DNA from: a virus
Reading direction: 5' to 3' (one strand)
Length of the DNA: 31,779 nucleotides
IMG/VR virus record: IMGVR_UViG_3300008954_000173
Location: 1-31,779 of that record
Every line of letters begins with the position of its first letter. The first letter of the stretch is position 1. Of the stretch, positions 22,781-31,337 are shown in pieces. The notes beneath the pieces are model-generated. The model saw only the letters and a list, made by a program, of their open reading frames with translations. It did not search any database and was not told the DNA's origin. The position numbers were made by a program, and so were the translations under genes.

Positions 22781-24820
22781 TTATTTATTTACAAATCCGT
22801 TATTTGTCATATTATTTGGTGCTATTGAAACTAAATTGTCATTAGTTGGCACACTATAACCTCTTCTTCTTGCTTCTGATGTTGTTATTGTTTTTGCTAA
22901 AGGGCTGTTAACATCAACTGAACCGTTTTTCTTTAAATAAATAACTCTATTCCATTTGTGCCTGCACGCTCCGCCACCTTTGTAAAGCCATATAGAATAT
23001 GTATCTGCACCGTTTAAGCCCCACCCGGGGTTAACTGCTTTGTTTTCCATTTGTATAATATCCTCTTTCCTGTAAACTTTATTAGCTTTTACCATTTTTT
23101 TACAAAACTCTCTGCTGTTGTCTGATATTTTACCTACATACTTATATCTGATAACTATATCTTCGCTATCTTGCTCGCTTTTTGCGTTTGGTCTTGCTGT
23201 TCCTGTAGAAGCTAATCCAATATTAATCAAATCGTGTGCGTGTTCATCTGTTTCGTATTCCACTTCTTGTTCAGATAATACTATCCAATCTTCACTATTA
23301 AACTCCTCACCTAATTCTATTAGAGCGTCTGCAACTCCTGAGTTTGCTTGTTGTTCTACTTTTAAATCAATACTTAAACCTAACTCTTTTAATTTTGTTT
23401 GCGCCCATCTTATACCCGAATCACCTCCCCAAGCGTCCCACATTAAACCGCCACAACCCTCTGAATAAGGAACATCTTTATATTGTTGGTGTCTTTTAAA
23501 TTGTGCCATTCTTTTTACTGTGTCCAGACTTATAGGTTCACGCTTTGCAAGTTGATTTGCTCTAGTTTTTCCAACTGGTGTGCCACAACTACCCCAACCG
23601 TTTTTATCCGCCCATTCAAGCGCCCTTTTTGCGTTGTTTGTAGCTCCTTCCGGATAGTCTGTGTAACTCTCTAATTCTATTTTGTGTTTAGATAATTCTG
23701 TGTTTTGAGTTTCTATTATGGTTTCTTTTTCTTCTGTCAAAGGTTTAAAGTACAAATTTACGTTTATACCGTAATAATATAATATTTCTTCTAAGCTGTC
23801 TATTATTTCATCCTGCTTAGGTTGTATAACTCTTTTTAGTGTTTGAGCTTCTGCCACGTCTAATTCATCCGCATTTGAACTAAAACCGTTTGCATCTTTA
23901 ACACCAAATAATAAAGGGCTAACTACCTCGTGCGATATTAATATTTTATTTTGTGCTTCTGTACTCGAAAACTGCCATTTATCGTGTGCATCATTTATTT
24001 CTATAACTTCAACTGTTATAGGTTTTTCGCCCTGTTGAAAATTAATTATAAATTTACCCGCGTTATTAGAGCCTGTTAATTGTTGTCTTACTTTTCGTTC
24101 TATTTCGTCTTTTTTATCATCGTCTAAATTATAAGAATCTGGAACATTCACAATATACCCCGCAGACATTCCGTTTTTCATATGTGATATAAGAAAATTA
24201 GATATTTCTTCCTCTAATTCTGCATACTGCAAACCTGATTGATAGGTAGGTAATGAAAAATAATCTTTACCCATTTGATAAGGTTTTATTGCGTAAATTT
24301 CGCGTCCTTCTTTAGACGTTCCGAAAGCAGGTATTTTTATCGGCTTGTTTTCTTCTTTGTTAGGTTTTGACCAATCATTGCTGAAATAATAATTTTTAAT
24401 TTCCCTGTCTAGGTTTTCTATTTCGGGGGCTATTTTATCTACAGAAATATGACTTAATTTATTTAAAGTATTCCCTTTGCTTTTTATAACTTGAATATAA
24501 GCCATACCCTGAATTTGGAAGTCTTTAATTATATTTTTTATATCTTTTTTACTTAATACACTTTTTAACTTAGCGTAATTTGTTAAGTTTTCTTTTTGGT
24601 TTCTAATAGCTAACCCTTTACCATACATTAACCTACAATAACCGTTATTTATAGCTGAGTTTGTCGGACTACCTATATATCGATCATTAACATATTTAAA
24701 GTAGTTATTTTTAACTCCATTTAATACATAATTACCCGCTTTGTTTTCAACTATATTCTGCTTAACATGATTGTTAAAACATATAAAAATCGGTTTATTT
24801 TTACCCTTATTATTAGCCAT
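22781..24820 (-). CDS. Portal protein fused to a YPEGA...DAWGG domain and a MuF-like C-terminus
   Basis: 679 aa. Residues about 1-365 are a portal: SPTNSAINNGYCRLMYGKGL, QGMAYIQVIKSKG, then a stem and wing region with RKVRQQLTGSNNAGKF and ISHEVVSPLLFG. Residues about 386-480 carry YTDYPEGATNNAKRALEWAD, CGTPVGKTRANQLAK and VPYSEGCGGLMWDAWGGDSG, a small domain often embedded in phage head proteins. Residues about 555-680, with SREFCKKM, AVNPGWGLNG and GGGACRHKW, match the C-terminal zinc/His region of MuF-like head morphogenesis proteins (CRH). The fusion of three normally separate functions in one gene is notable. Overlaps the upstream gene by 8 nt. Confidence 0.88.
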   Translation of the reverse strand: MANNKGKNKPIFICFNNHVKQNIVENKAGNYVLNGVKNNYFKYVNDRYIGSPTNSAINNGYCRLMYGKGLAIRNQKENLTNYAKLKSVLSKKDIKNIIKDFQIQGMAYIQVIKSKGNTLNKLSHISVDKIAPEIENLDREIKNYYFSNDWSKPNKEENKPIKIPAFGTSKEGREIYAIKPYQMGKDYFSLPTYQSGLQYAELEEEISNFLISHMKNGMSAGYIVNVPDSYNLDDDKKDEIERKVRQQLTGSNNAGKFIINFQQGEKPITVEVIEINDAHDKWQFSSTEAQNKILISHEVVSPLLFGVKDANGFSSNADELDVAEAQTLKRVIQPKQDEIIDSLEEILYYYGINVNLYFKPLTEEKETIIETQNTELSKHKIELESYTDYPEGATNNAKRALEWADKNGWGSCGTPVGKTRANQLAKREPISLDTVKRMAQFKRHQQYKDVPYSEGCGGLMWDAWGGDSGIRWAQTKLKELGLSIDLKVEQQANSGVADALIELGEEFNSEDWIVLSEQEVEYETDEHAHDLINIGLASTGTARPNAKSEQDSEDIVIRYKYVGKISDNSREFCKKMVKANKVYRKEDIIQMENKAVNPGWGLNGADTYSIWLYKGGGACRHKWNRVIYLKKNGSVDVNSPLAKTITTSEARRRGYSVPTNDNLVSIAPNNMTNNGFVNK

Positions 24821-25109
24821 TTAATTTGAAATTTTGTAAATCTGTTGCATCAGTGCAAAAACCAATACCAAACCAAATTTTTTTATCTTGTAAATTCAAT
24901 ATTTTAATATCGTACTTTCTACCTTCTTTGAAAAAATTAACTGTAAAAGGTACAATTATAAACTCGTTATGTATTGAGCAAACTATATTTTGATCTATTA
25001 TATTGCTGTCTTGCTCTTTATCCTTCAATATAAAACGTACTTCAGTTAATAATTCTCTTGGAATTATTTTTATTGTTTGCTCTGCTGTTGTAGTTCTTAA
25101 TATTTCCAT
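24813..25109 (-). CDS. Hypothetical virion-associated small protein
   Basis: 98 aa from ATG 25109 (MEILRTTTAEQTIKIIPREL). An ATG at 25127 lies inside a terminator-like hairpin loop and is rejected. Beta-rich; TEVRFILKDKEQD, HNEFIIVPFTVNFFKEGRKYDIKIL and KKIWFGIGFCTD suggest an Ig-like or jelly-roll accessory protein (decoration or fibre-type). No family name. Sits between the first GRTEPC gene and the portal. Confidence 0.72.
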   Translation of the reverse strand: MEILRTTTAEQTIKIIPRELLTEVRFILKDKEQDSNIIDQNIVCSIHNEFIIVPFTVNFFKEGRKYDIKILNLQDKKIWFGIGFCTDATDLQNFKLNG

Positions 25110-25111
25110 AT

Positions 25112-25142
25112 AAAAAAAGCTTACCATAAAGATAAGCTTTTT
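25112..25142 (-). terminator. Hairpin/terminator after the first GRTEPC gene
   Basis: Arms AAAAAGCTTA (25114-25123) and TAAGCTTTTT (25133-25142), 9-nt loop; on the minus strand a T7 run follows. A further GAGCTTTTTTT (minus 25164-25153) could pair with the middle arm instead, so the RNA could switch folds. Probably partial termination that keeps capsid and GRTEPC expression above that of the portal. Confidence 0.65.
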
Positions 25143-25163
25143 ATTTTTATTATAAAAAAAGCT

Positions 25164-25700
25164 CTAAGGATTTATATTTGTAGCGCTTACAATAGCCTCT
25201 AAAGCTGTTATAGTTGTTGCGTCAAAAAATGGCGCTGCTATTTTAGAAACTGAAGTAGCTGTCACATTATACCCGTTAAAGTCTGTTCTAGCTCCACCAG
25301 TAGTATTATTACTTGCTGTTACTCTTGCGCCATCAGTAGACCCCATTAATTGATAACCGCCGTTTCTACTAATAGGTATAATATAATGTAAACCTTTTTG
25401 TAATAATTCTATTTGTATATTGCTATCTTTATCTAATTTTTTTAAAGCAACTGTTAATGTTTCGTTAAATACAGATGTGCCTGTATTTTCATCGCTAACA
25501 CCGTCAAAATTAAATATATTTGCGTCTGCTCTTAATTCAAACTTAAAAGCTTCTGTAATTCCTGCGTCTATTGCGGTAACTTCTCCCGCTGTTATAGTGA
25601 AAGCATCTGCCACGTAAGGTATAGCAATAAAAGCGTTTAAACCTCCTATTGAATCATTACACGGTTCTGTTCTTCCGCTTGTTATTGGACAAATTGACAT
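25164..25700 (-). CDS. GRTEPC-family virion protein, likely major tail (tube) or head protein
   Basis: 178 aa, MSICPITSGRTEPCNDSIGG, then FKFELRADANIFNFDGVS, FNETLTVALKKLD, NGGYQLMGSTDGARVTA and TTGGARTDFNGYNVTATSV. These match the layout of major tail proteins in Bacteroidota phages (beta-barrel with a conserved EPC-IGG start). It lies between hairpins directly after the major capsid gene, so high expression is likely. A capsid decoration protein is the alternative. Confidence 0.72.
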   Translation of the reverse strand: MSICPITSGRTEPCNDSIGGLNAFIAIPYVADAFTITAGEVTAIDAGITEAFKFELRADANIFNFDGVSDENTGTSVFNETLTVALKKLDKDSNIQIELLQKGLHYIIPISRNGGYQLMGSTDGARVTASNNTTGGARTDFNGYNVTATSVSKIAAPFFDATTITALEAIVSATNINP

Positions 25701-25716
25701 ATTTTAAAGTTTTTTA

Positions 25717-25740
25717 AAAAGGGGTTTTTACACCCCTTTA
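25717..25740 (-). terminator. Hairpin after the major capsid gene
   Basis: AAAAGGGG (25717-25724), loop TTTTTACA, CCCCTTTA (25733-25740). Minus strand: AAAGGGG...CCCCTTTTT, then TTAAAAAA. GC-rich for this genome. It probably acts as partial terminator or as mRNA 3'-end protector between the capsid and GRTEPC genes. Confidence 0.65.
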
Positions 25741-25751
25741 ATTAATTATTA

Positions 25752-26663
25752 TTAAGCACTTACATAGTATACTATATCTTCAGAATTGTAATATCCAACC
25801 CCTGCGTTATATACCATTGTGCCACGAACAAAACCAGTTAATAATCCTATTTCGTCTTCGTCTACCATTTTTAATTCGTTATGATCTCCTAATAGACCTG
25901 TTGCAAAAACAATATTTTTGCGTTCAAAAACAACAAATGTATTGTCTGCTAATCCGTTAACCTCAGTTAACGTGTATCTACCGTAGGCCATTTGCTTATT
26001 CTCACCACCTAAACCGTTGTTTATTCCTTCATCTATTAATTTAAATCCGTAAGCCTGAAATACATCAGGTGAAACAGCTACAATTAAGTCTTTTCTTCTA
26101 ATAGATACAGGTACAGCCGCTAAAACAGTTTCTAATTCTGCCAAAACTGTAGCTTTTGTAACTGGGTTACCTGATGCCGTCGGTTTTACTACTGCTGCGT
26201 CTGCTGTGAATTGTTTTACTAATCCGTCAAACTCACCCGCATTTGTGTCGTCACCATTCCAAATCTGGTTATCAATTTTTTGCGCGTGTTCTGCTAACAT
26301 TTCTGTCATTATAGCCGTTTGTATGTCCGACGCCATTGTTACATTATGCGCACTAGCTCCCTCTAAATCTTCAGACCATGTTTGTCTGAAATCTTCTTTA
26401 CAAACTTGTATAGGTGTTTTAAATTTCTTAGTTTCTATTGCTTTGTCTGTTAAGTCAATTTGACCCTCAGGAGTAAAGCCACAAGCATAATCTACTGTTC
26501 CGTCTGTATAGCTTATTTTACGTAAGTTATATTTATAATTTACATTTTCTGCCACTGTTAAAAGGTTTAACCTTAAAGTATCCGCTTCCTTAAAAGAAGC
26601 CCCGATAATTTCCCCCGCCGCTTTTCCTGCGTAATTTGATGTTACATTTACTGTTGTTGCCAT
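25752..26663 (-). CDS. Major capsid protein (HK97 fold, Bacteroidota type)
   Basis: 303 aa. Pattern of Bacteroidota phage capsids: GASFKEADTLRLNLLTVAENVNYKYNLRK, KPIQVCKEDFRQTWSEDLEGASAHN, then IWNGDDTNAGEFDGLVKQF, VPVSIRRKDLIVAVSPDVFQAYGFKL and a C-terminal GYYNSEDIVYYVSA. The early arm, spine helix (AIMTEMLAEHAQKIDNQIW) and P/A-domain regions are in the usual order. It follows the XkdF-like protease/scaffold gene by 3 nt. No separate delta domain is needed because the protease gene carries a coiled-coil scaffold. Confidence 0.92.
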   Translation of the reverse strand: MATTVNVTSNYAGKAAGEIIGASFKEADTLRLNLLTVAENVNYKYNLRKISYTDGTVDYACGFTPEGQIDLTDKAIETKKFKTPIQVCKEDFRQTWSEDLEGASAHNVTMASDIQTAIMTEMLAEHAQKIDNQIWNGDDTNAGEFDGLVKQFTADAAVVKPTASGNPVTKATVLAELETVLAAVPVSIRRKDLIVAVSPDVFQAYGFKLIDEGINNGLGGENKQMAYGRYTLTEVNGLADNTFVVFERKNIVFATGLLGDHNELKMVDEDEIGLLTGFVRGTMVYNAGVGYYNSEDIVYYVSA

Positions 26664-26666
26664 TTC

Positions 26667-27788
26667 TTAATTATGTTTTATAATAGTGTTATAAATTCTT
26701 TCTTTTGCGTTTTTTGGTGTTTGTATTGGTGCGCTTTTTAACTCTACAGCTGCAGGAGTTTCATTTAATTGTTTATCAAAATTTTCTTTTTGAGTAGATA
26801 ATTTTAATTCAAAATCTTTTGTTAACTCTTCTTTTTGCTGCTTTAATGCTAAATTTGTTTCTTCTTTAAATTTAACTAATAATGATGCTATATCATCTAA
26901 ACTGAAACCGTTTTTATCTTGTGACATTTCTACTTCTTCTTCATTAGCTTTTAAAATTCTAGCTATTACTCCTTCTTCTTCTACTACAATAATACTACCG
27001 TCTTCTAATTCATGTTCTCCAACTGGTGCGGGTACTTGATCGTCACCGTTTACAATCCAAACGTTTGCACCTTCTTTTAATTCTTCACCTTCGTAACCTA
27101 TTGTCACCTCACCGCCTTTTAATTTAGCGGTTTTAAGTTCGATTTTTACTTCTTGATTTTCTTTTTTTCCTAAAAGCAAAGCTTCTAATTTTTTTAAAAT
27201 CGAGTTGTTTTCTTTTAACTCATCACTCATTTTTACATTTGTTTTTAAATTAACTTCTTCTAAATTAAATAAACCGTCAATAGAAAACCCTTTTATTTCT
27301 CCATTAATAGCTTTGTTGTAAATTTCTTCGTTATCACATTTCATTTTTACGATCCATGCACCGTTTACTATATCTTCTTTTTTTAATCCGTAAGCGTTTG
27401 CAGCGTCGTTTTTACTGTCTTTTACTATCCAACTTTCGACAATAGATACGCCATTTATGGCTTTTTCATGTTCTATTGAACTGTTATGTTGGTAACCATT
27501 TTTTAAAAAATTATGAGCTGCTTTTTTAATTGTTTCTTTTGAAAATATAATTTCGAATTCTTCCCCTCCTTGATTCCTATAAACTGGCTTATCAGGAATT
27601 AAAGCAACGCCAAGTAAAACATTTTCTTTTTTACCTTCTTCGCTTTCTTTTAATTCTATATTTAAACTAGGTTTTTTATTTTTAGATAGTGCAATAAAAA
27701 AGGACTCCATTGCAGGCTGTTCCACTACACTAATAGCGTAAACCCCTTCTTTTTCTTCTTCGTTAAATATTACATTGTATCTTTTCAT
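26667..27788 (-). CDS. Prohead protease (XkdF-like) fused to a scaffold-like coiled coil
   Basis: 373 aa. Residues about 55-180 show the XkdF-type domain: NVLLGVALIPDKPVYRNQ, HNFLKNGYQHNSSIEHEKAINGVSIVESWIVKD and GAWIVKMKCDNEEIYNKAINGEIKGFSIDGLF. H and S/E residues around SSIEHE and the downstream GFSIDG are the likely active area. The C-terminal part (about 185-345) is charged helix with ILKKLEALLLGKKE..., SLLVKFKEETNLALKQQKEE, that is, a scaffold that directs capsid assembly. It is the first gene of the head operon after a 189-nt intergenic region. Confidence 0.83.
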   Translation of the reverse strand: MKRYNVIFNEEEKEGVYAISVVEQPAMESFFIALSKNKKPSLNIELKESEEGKKENVLLGVALIPDKPVYRNQGGEEFEIIFSKETIKKAAHNFLKNGYQHNSSIEHEKAINGVSIVESWIVKDSKNDAANAYGLKKEDIVNGAWIVKMKCDNEEIYNKAINGEIKGFSIDGLFNLEEVNLKTNVKMSDELKENNSILKKLEALLLGKKENQEVKIELKTAKLKGGEVTIGYEGEELKEGANVWIVNGDDQVPAPVGEHELEDGSIIVVEEEGVIARILKANEEEVEMSQDKNGFSLDDIASLLVKFKEETNLALKQQKEELTKDFELKLSTQKENFDKQLNETPAAVELKSAPIQTPKNAKERIYNTIIKHN

Positions 27789-27977
27789 CTTTTAATCATG
27801 ATAAAAAATTCTTATATGTTATGCTAAGTTAATAAAAAAAATCTATAATAGTAAATTTTAACAAATAAATGTTTTTTTATATAATTTTTTTATATATATT
27901 TGGTGTCGAAGATTACTTATAGTTTTATTTTTTATTGGTTAGTAAAACAAAGCTGCTTTTTTTAAAGTGGCTTTTTT
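27789..27977. promoter_or_regulatory. Intergenic region before the head genes, with an imperfect hairpin
   Basis: 189 nt, extremely AT-rich. Close to the tape measure stop, AAAGCTGCTT (27949-27958) and AAGTGGCTTT (27965-27974) pair at 8 of 10 positions with a T6 loop and could terminate transcription in either direction. A promoter for the head genes is expected here, but I find only TTTG and TA-rich boxes at imperfect spacing (TTTG-16-TAGATTTT on minus near 27870-27845), so no confident assignment. Confidence 0.4.
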
Positions 27978-29894
27978 TTATCCTATGCTAGCGCTTTCTA
28001 CCTGATTTCTTTCTATTTGTTGCTGTGTTGTTATGTTTTGACCTACTACATAAGCCTGTATTGGCTGTTGCTCTTCTTGTAAACTTTGCTGTACTTGATT
28101 TACACCACTTGCTCCAACTAAATTAAATGCGGGTGCTTGTTGTGTGGAAACATTGCTAGTTTCGCCACCTGTAGAACCTGCTGAAGAACCCCCGCTTGCG
28201 CCTAATGCGCTTAATCCTTTTGCTGTTGCTGCTAATGTTGCCGCGATACTTATTCCAGAAGCTACATTATTAGCCGCTACAACTGGTACAGCGGGTATAA
28301 CACCTAATTGTGCTACTGTTTTTGCGTTACCTACTTGCGTGTTTATTATGGTTTTTGCTATCCCTGCTGCGCTTTCTGCTATTAATAAACCTGCTTGTAG
28401 TTCCTTGTTTTTTTCAAAAACTTGTTTTAATACAGCTACACCAGACTGTAAGTTATTTAATTGTGCGTTTTGTATTGCTGTTTTTGTATCTGCTTCTATT
28501 TTTTCGTTTTCTATTCTTTTTTTACTTTGTTCGTCTGCATTTAATGTAATTTGTTGGTCAATTTCTTGTAACCTATCTTTTAATTCGTTTTCAGCATCCA
28601 AACGCGCTTGTGTTCCTTTTTCGTAAGAATCAACTTTTATTTGCAGTCTTTCTTTTTCTATTAACCTTTCTTCTTTTAAGATTGTTTTTAATTGCTCTAG
28701 TCTTTTTAACTCGTTTTCTTCTCTTTCTGCTTCAAATTGTTTTGCTCTTAATTGTCTTTGTTCTTCTGCTTCTGCTCCGCTTTGCTCTAGCTCTTGACGC
28801 TCTTTTATTAATGCGGTTTTGTTTGTTTCTTGCTCACTTCTGAAGCTTGTTATCTGAGCTAGTATACCCTCTTTATTTGCTTGCGCTTCTAATAATGCTA
28901 CTTGATTTTCTGTACTGTTGTTTTTTACTACTTGTGCTTGTGCGCTTGCTAGTATTGCGTCAGCTTGTTTTAACATTGCTTTTTCTTGCATGTCTAAAAT
29001 AATAGCTAAATCATTGTTAGCTTTTTCGCGCTCGTCTATACCTTTTAAATCATTATCCCTTAATTGTCTTGCGCTTTCTGCTAATGTGTCGTATTTTTCT
29101 ACTAACAAACTTTGTTGCGCTGCTGCTATTTGTGCGCTTCTAGCTAAATCTATATTTGTTTTTGCTCTTGCTCTTGCGCTTGAAACTTCTACTTTTGAAA
29201 CTTCTTTTATTGTGCTTTCTGTTAATGTGCCTATTTCGTCTACTGCTTCGCCAAAATTATCTATAATTACTTTACCTGCTTTTGCTGTGGATTCTGAAGT
29301 ACTTACTATAGCTTTTTTAGTTTCTAATATACTTTCGTTTAGCTCTTTTATTTTTTCTTTATCATTACCGCCAAAAAAAGATTTTTCCCAAATAACTTGA
29401 GCACTTTGTATAGCTAATTTTATACCTAAAAAGGATATTTTTAATTGGTTTACTGCTATAGTTAATAAACCCCCTATAACTTTACCTAAAGCATCAAACC
29501 CGCCTGTTGCTTCATTAGCTTTGTTTATTGCATCAGAAAGAGCGTTAACAAGGTCGTTGACTACTATACTTATAGACTCCATTATAACCTTAAATGGTCT
29601 CGATATTTTTTCATTTTCAGAAAATGCAGCGGCTAAACTACCTAATAAAGTAACTAGCAAACCTATTCCAGTCGCTTTTATAGCTAAACCTAAACCTTTA
29701 AAACCATTAGATAAACTTTTTATACCTTTTTTTGATTTTTCAGCACCTTTGCCTATTTCATCTACTTTAGTATTTGCAGCTTTCTTAGTTGTTTTATTTA
29801 AGTCTTGTACACTATTATCTAATTTTTCAACGCTTTTTGTTGTTTCGTCTAAATTAGATTTTACTTTTATTTCTATTATTTTTTCGTCTGCCAT
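27978..29894 (-). CDS. Tail tape measure protein
   Basis: 638 aa. N-terminal KVKSNLDETTKSVEKLDNSVQDLNKTTKKA is a coiled coil typical of tape measure starts, followed by GFKGLGLAIKATGIGLLVTLLGSLAAAF (membrane-like stretch about residues 66-90) and long helices with AKIEESER-type repeats (about 230-470). The C-terminal LLIAESAAGIAKTIINTQVGNAKTVAQLGVIPAVPVVAANNVASGISIA is a hydrophobic pore-like region common in these proteins. By length it would set a tail of roughly 90-100 nm. Marks the phage as a long-tailed siphovirus-type. Antisense frames here are shadows. Confidence 0.9.
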   Translation of the reverse strand: MADEKIIEIKVKSNLDETTKSVEKLDNSVQDLNKTTKKAANTKVDEIGKGAEKSKKGIKSLSNGFKGLGLAIKATGIGLLVTLLGSLAAAFSENEKISRPFKVIMESISIVVNDLVNALSDAINKANEATGGFDALGKVIGGLLTIAVNQLKISFLGIKLAIQSAQVIWEKSFFGGNDKEKIKELNESILETKKAIVSTSESTAKAGKVIIDNFGEAVDEIGTLTESTIKEVSKVEVSSARARAKTNIDLARSAQIAAAQQSLLVEKYDTLAESARQLRDNDLKGIDEREKANNDLAIILDMQEKAMLKQADAILASAQAQVVKNNSTENQVALLEAQANKEGILAQITSFRSEQETNKTALIKERQELEQSGAEAEEQRQLRAKQFEAEREENELKRLEQLKTILKEERLIEKERLQIKVDSYEKGTQARLDAENELKDRLQEIDQQITLNADEQSKKRIENEKIEADTKTAIQNAQLNNLQSGVAVLKQVFEKNKELQAGLLIAESAAGIAKTIINTQVGNAKTVAQLGVIPAVPVVAANNVASGISIAATLAATAKGLSALGASGGSSAGSTGGETSNVSTQQAPAFNLVGASGVNQVQQSLQEEQQPIQAYVVGQNITTQQQIERNQVESASIG

Positions 29895-30031
29895 GCTAAT
29901 TTTCTTTTAAATTGAATAAAAACATCTTTTATATTTTTAGGTGTTTTATATTTACCTTTAGCAATATCTATATATATAGATTCACCTGCAAATTTGTTAA
30001 TTTTCAATAATGTTATAATATCCTTTATCAT
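29876..30031 (-). CDS. 51-aa protein before the tape measure gene
   Basis: 51 aa from ATG 30031, which overlaps the preceding stop as TAATG: MIKDIITLLKINKFAGESIY, then IDIAKGKYKTPKNIKDVFIQ and FKRKLAWQTKK. A longer frame from 30082 would overlap the LamG-like gene and is rejected. It overlaps the tape measure start by 19 nt. Its place is that of tail assembly chaperones, but it is short and has no visible frameshift. Confidence 0.66.
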   Translation of the reverse strand: MIKDIITLLKINKFAGESIYIDIAKGKYKTPKNIKDVFIQFKRKLAWQTKK

Positions 30032-31335
30032 TATGGTACGTCGTTTACTATATCTGCTGCTGTCATAAATTGCATAACCCATGTTAAAGATGCTGCAGTA
30101 CCGCTGTCAGTTAAATTTGGGTATGTGTCGCCGTCTCCCATTCTCGACCAGTGAACAGGCTTATCTGTTAAAGTGTTTAAATTAAAAGGCACACCGCCGT
30201 TATATATACTAGAAATATTTGCACTTTGGTCACTATCCCATAACGCTAACTCGTCAATTTTACAATTATTTCTTAATGTATTACCGCCTGAACTTAATTT
30301 AGCTACTTGTAATTCAGATGTTACTAAACCTGTAGTTATTCCAAAGTTAGAATTACTGTTTGTTGTTGTTTGTTGGACTCCATCAATAAATATTTTAAAC
30401 CTAGAATAATAATTGTTAATTTGTCCGCTGCTTGATCCTGTAGTACCTCCATCATAAGTTATCAAATAATGATGCCAAAAACCATCGTTTTGTACGCTAC
30501 CTACTGGCGTGTCAAGCCTTAAATTATTGTTGTTGCTTCCATATTGAAATATAATTTTTTGCCTTGCTGCGTTGTTACCATTCCATGTTAATTTAATATG
30601 ATTGTTGTTTGCTAAGTTAGCGTTTCCAGTATAAAAAATTGTTTGGTTTTGGTTGTTACTTGTACCCGCTTTAAAATAGAATCCTATACTCCAAGCATCA
30701 GAAGCGCCTGAGCCATTACTAGCCCTACCTAAAACGTTTTGTACTATACCCCCATTGCCAAGTAAAAAATCATTTTGATTAAATTGAACACTTTTTGTAT
30801 TTGCAAACGGTGGAGTTGAAACTGTTAATACTATTGTTTCTGAGTCTTCGCCATTGTAATTTATTGCTTTTACTGGTATATTGTATGTTCCACTTACTAA
30901 ACCTGACCCGCCTATTATTTTTCTATCGTTACCGTTTACAGTTGTGATGCCCGGCACATTTGTAAAATCCCACTCATAACCTACGCCAAAATCAGCAGTT
31001 AATTCGTAATTAATGACACTACCTTGCACGCTGTTTATAGTTAAAGGACTTGTTATATTTGGTAGTTCTGTTGTAGGTGTACCGCTAGTTTGAAATATAC
31101 TATTTAATGTATTTACTACGTCTGTAACTGTTCCTATATATGGCGCGTCGTTTTCATCTACAAAATTTGTGTGCGCTTCGTTAGATACTATTTCTATTTG
31201 TTTAGCTAAATCATTTATAGTTACTTTACCGCTTGTGTCAACTGCTTGTAAACTATTTAAAAATTGTGCGCCGTTTGCGTCTTCTATAAAAATAGAATTT
31301 GCGCCCTGATCTTTGTATACTTTTACTGTACTCAT
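30031..31335 (-). CDS. LamG/concanavalin-like receptor-binding tail protein
   Basis: 434 aa. Residues about 1-85 form an attachment region with VKVYKDQGANSIFIEDANGAQFLNSLQA. About 90-175 is an Ig/cadherin-like domain (INSVQGSVINYELTADFGVGYEWDFTN... ending ETIVLTVS). About 180-400 is a LamG/concanavalin A-type sandwich: SVQFNQNDFLLGNGG, WSIGFYFKAGTSN, DGFWHHYLITYDGG, FKIFIDGVQQTT and CKIDELALWDSDQSANISSIYNGGVPFNL, a standard order of strands. It very likely binds cell-surface glycans. Start lies 2 nt after the fibre gene stop (31338). Confidence 0.84.
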   Translation of the reverse strand: MSTVKVYKDQGANSIFIEDANGAQFLNSLQAVDTSGKVTINDLAKQIEIVSNEAHTNFVDENDAPYIGTVTDVVNTLNSIFQTSGTPTTELPNITSPLTINSVQGSVINYELTADFGVGYEWDFTNVPGITTVNGNDRKIIGGSGLVSGTYNIPVKAINYNGEDSETIVLTVSTPPFANTKSVQFNQNDFLLGNGGIVQNVLGRASNGSGASDAWSIGFYFKAGTSNNQNQTIFYTGNANLANNNHIKLTWNGNNAARQKIIFQYGSNNNNLRLDTPVGSVQNDGFWHHYLITYDGGTTGSSSGQINNYYSRFKIFIDGVQQTTTNSNSNFGITTGLVTSELQVAKLSSGGNTLRNNCKIDELALWDSDQSANISSIYNGGVPFNLNTLTDKPVHWSRMGDGDTYPNLTDSGTAASLTWVMQFMTAADIVNDVP

Positions 31336-31337
31336 AA

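Noticed and set aside
28144-29910. Long plus-strand open frames opposite the tape measure gene (up to 160 aa)
   Set aside because: They are composed of leucine, phenylalanine and alanine runs produced by the complement of the coiled-coil codons, lack leaders and recognisable motifs, and fully overlap a clear gene.
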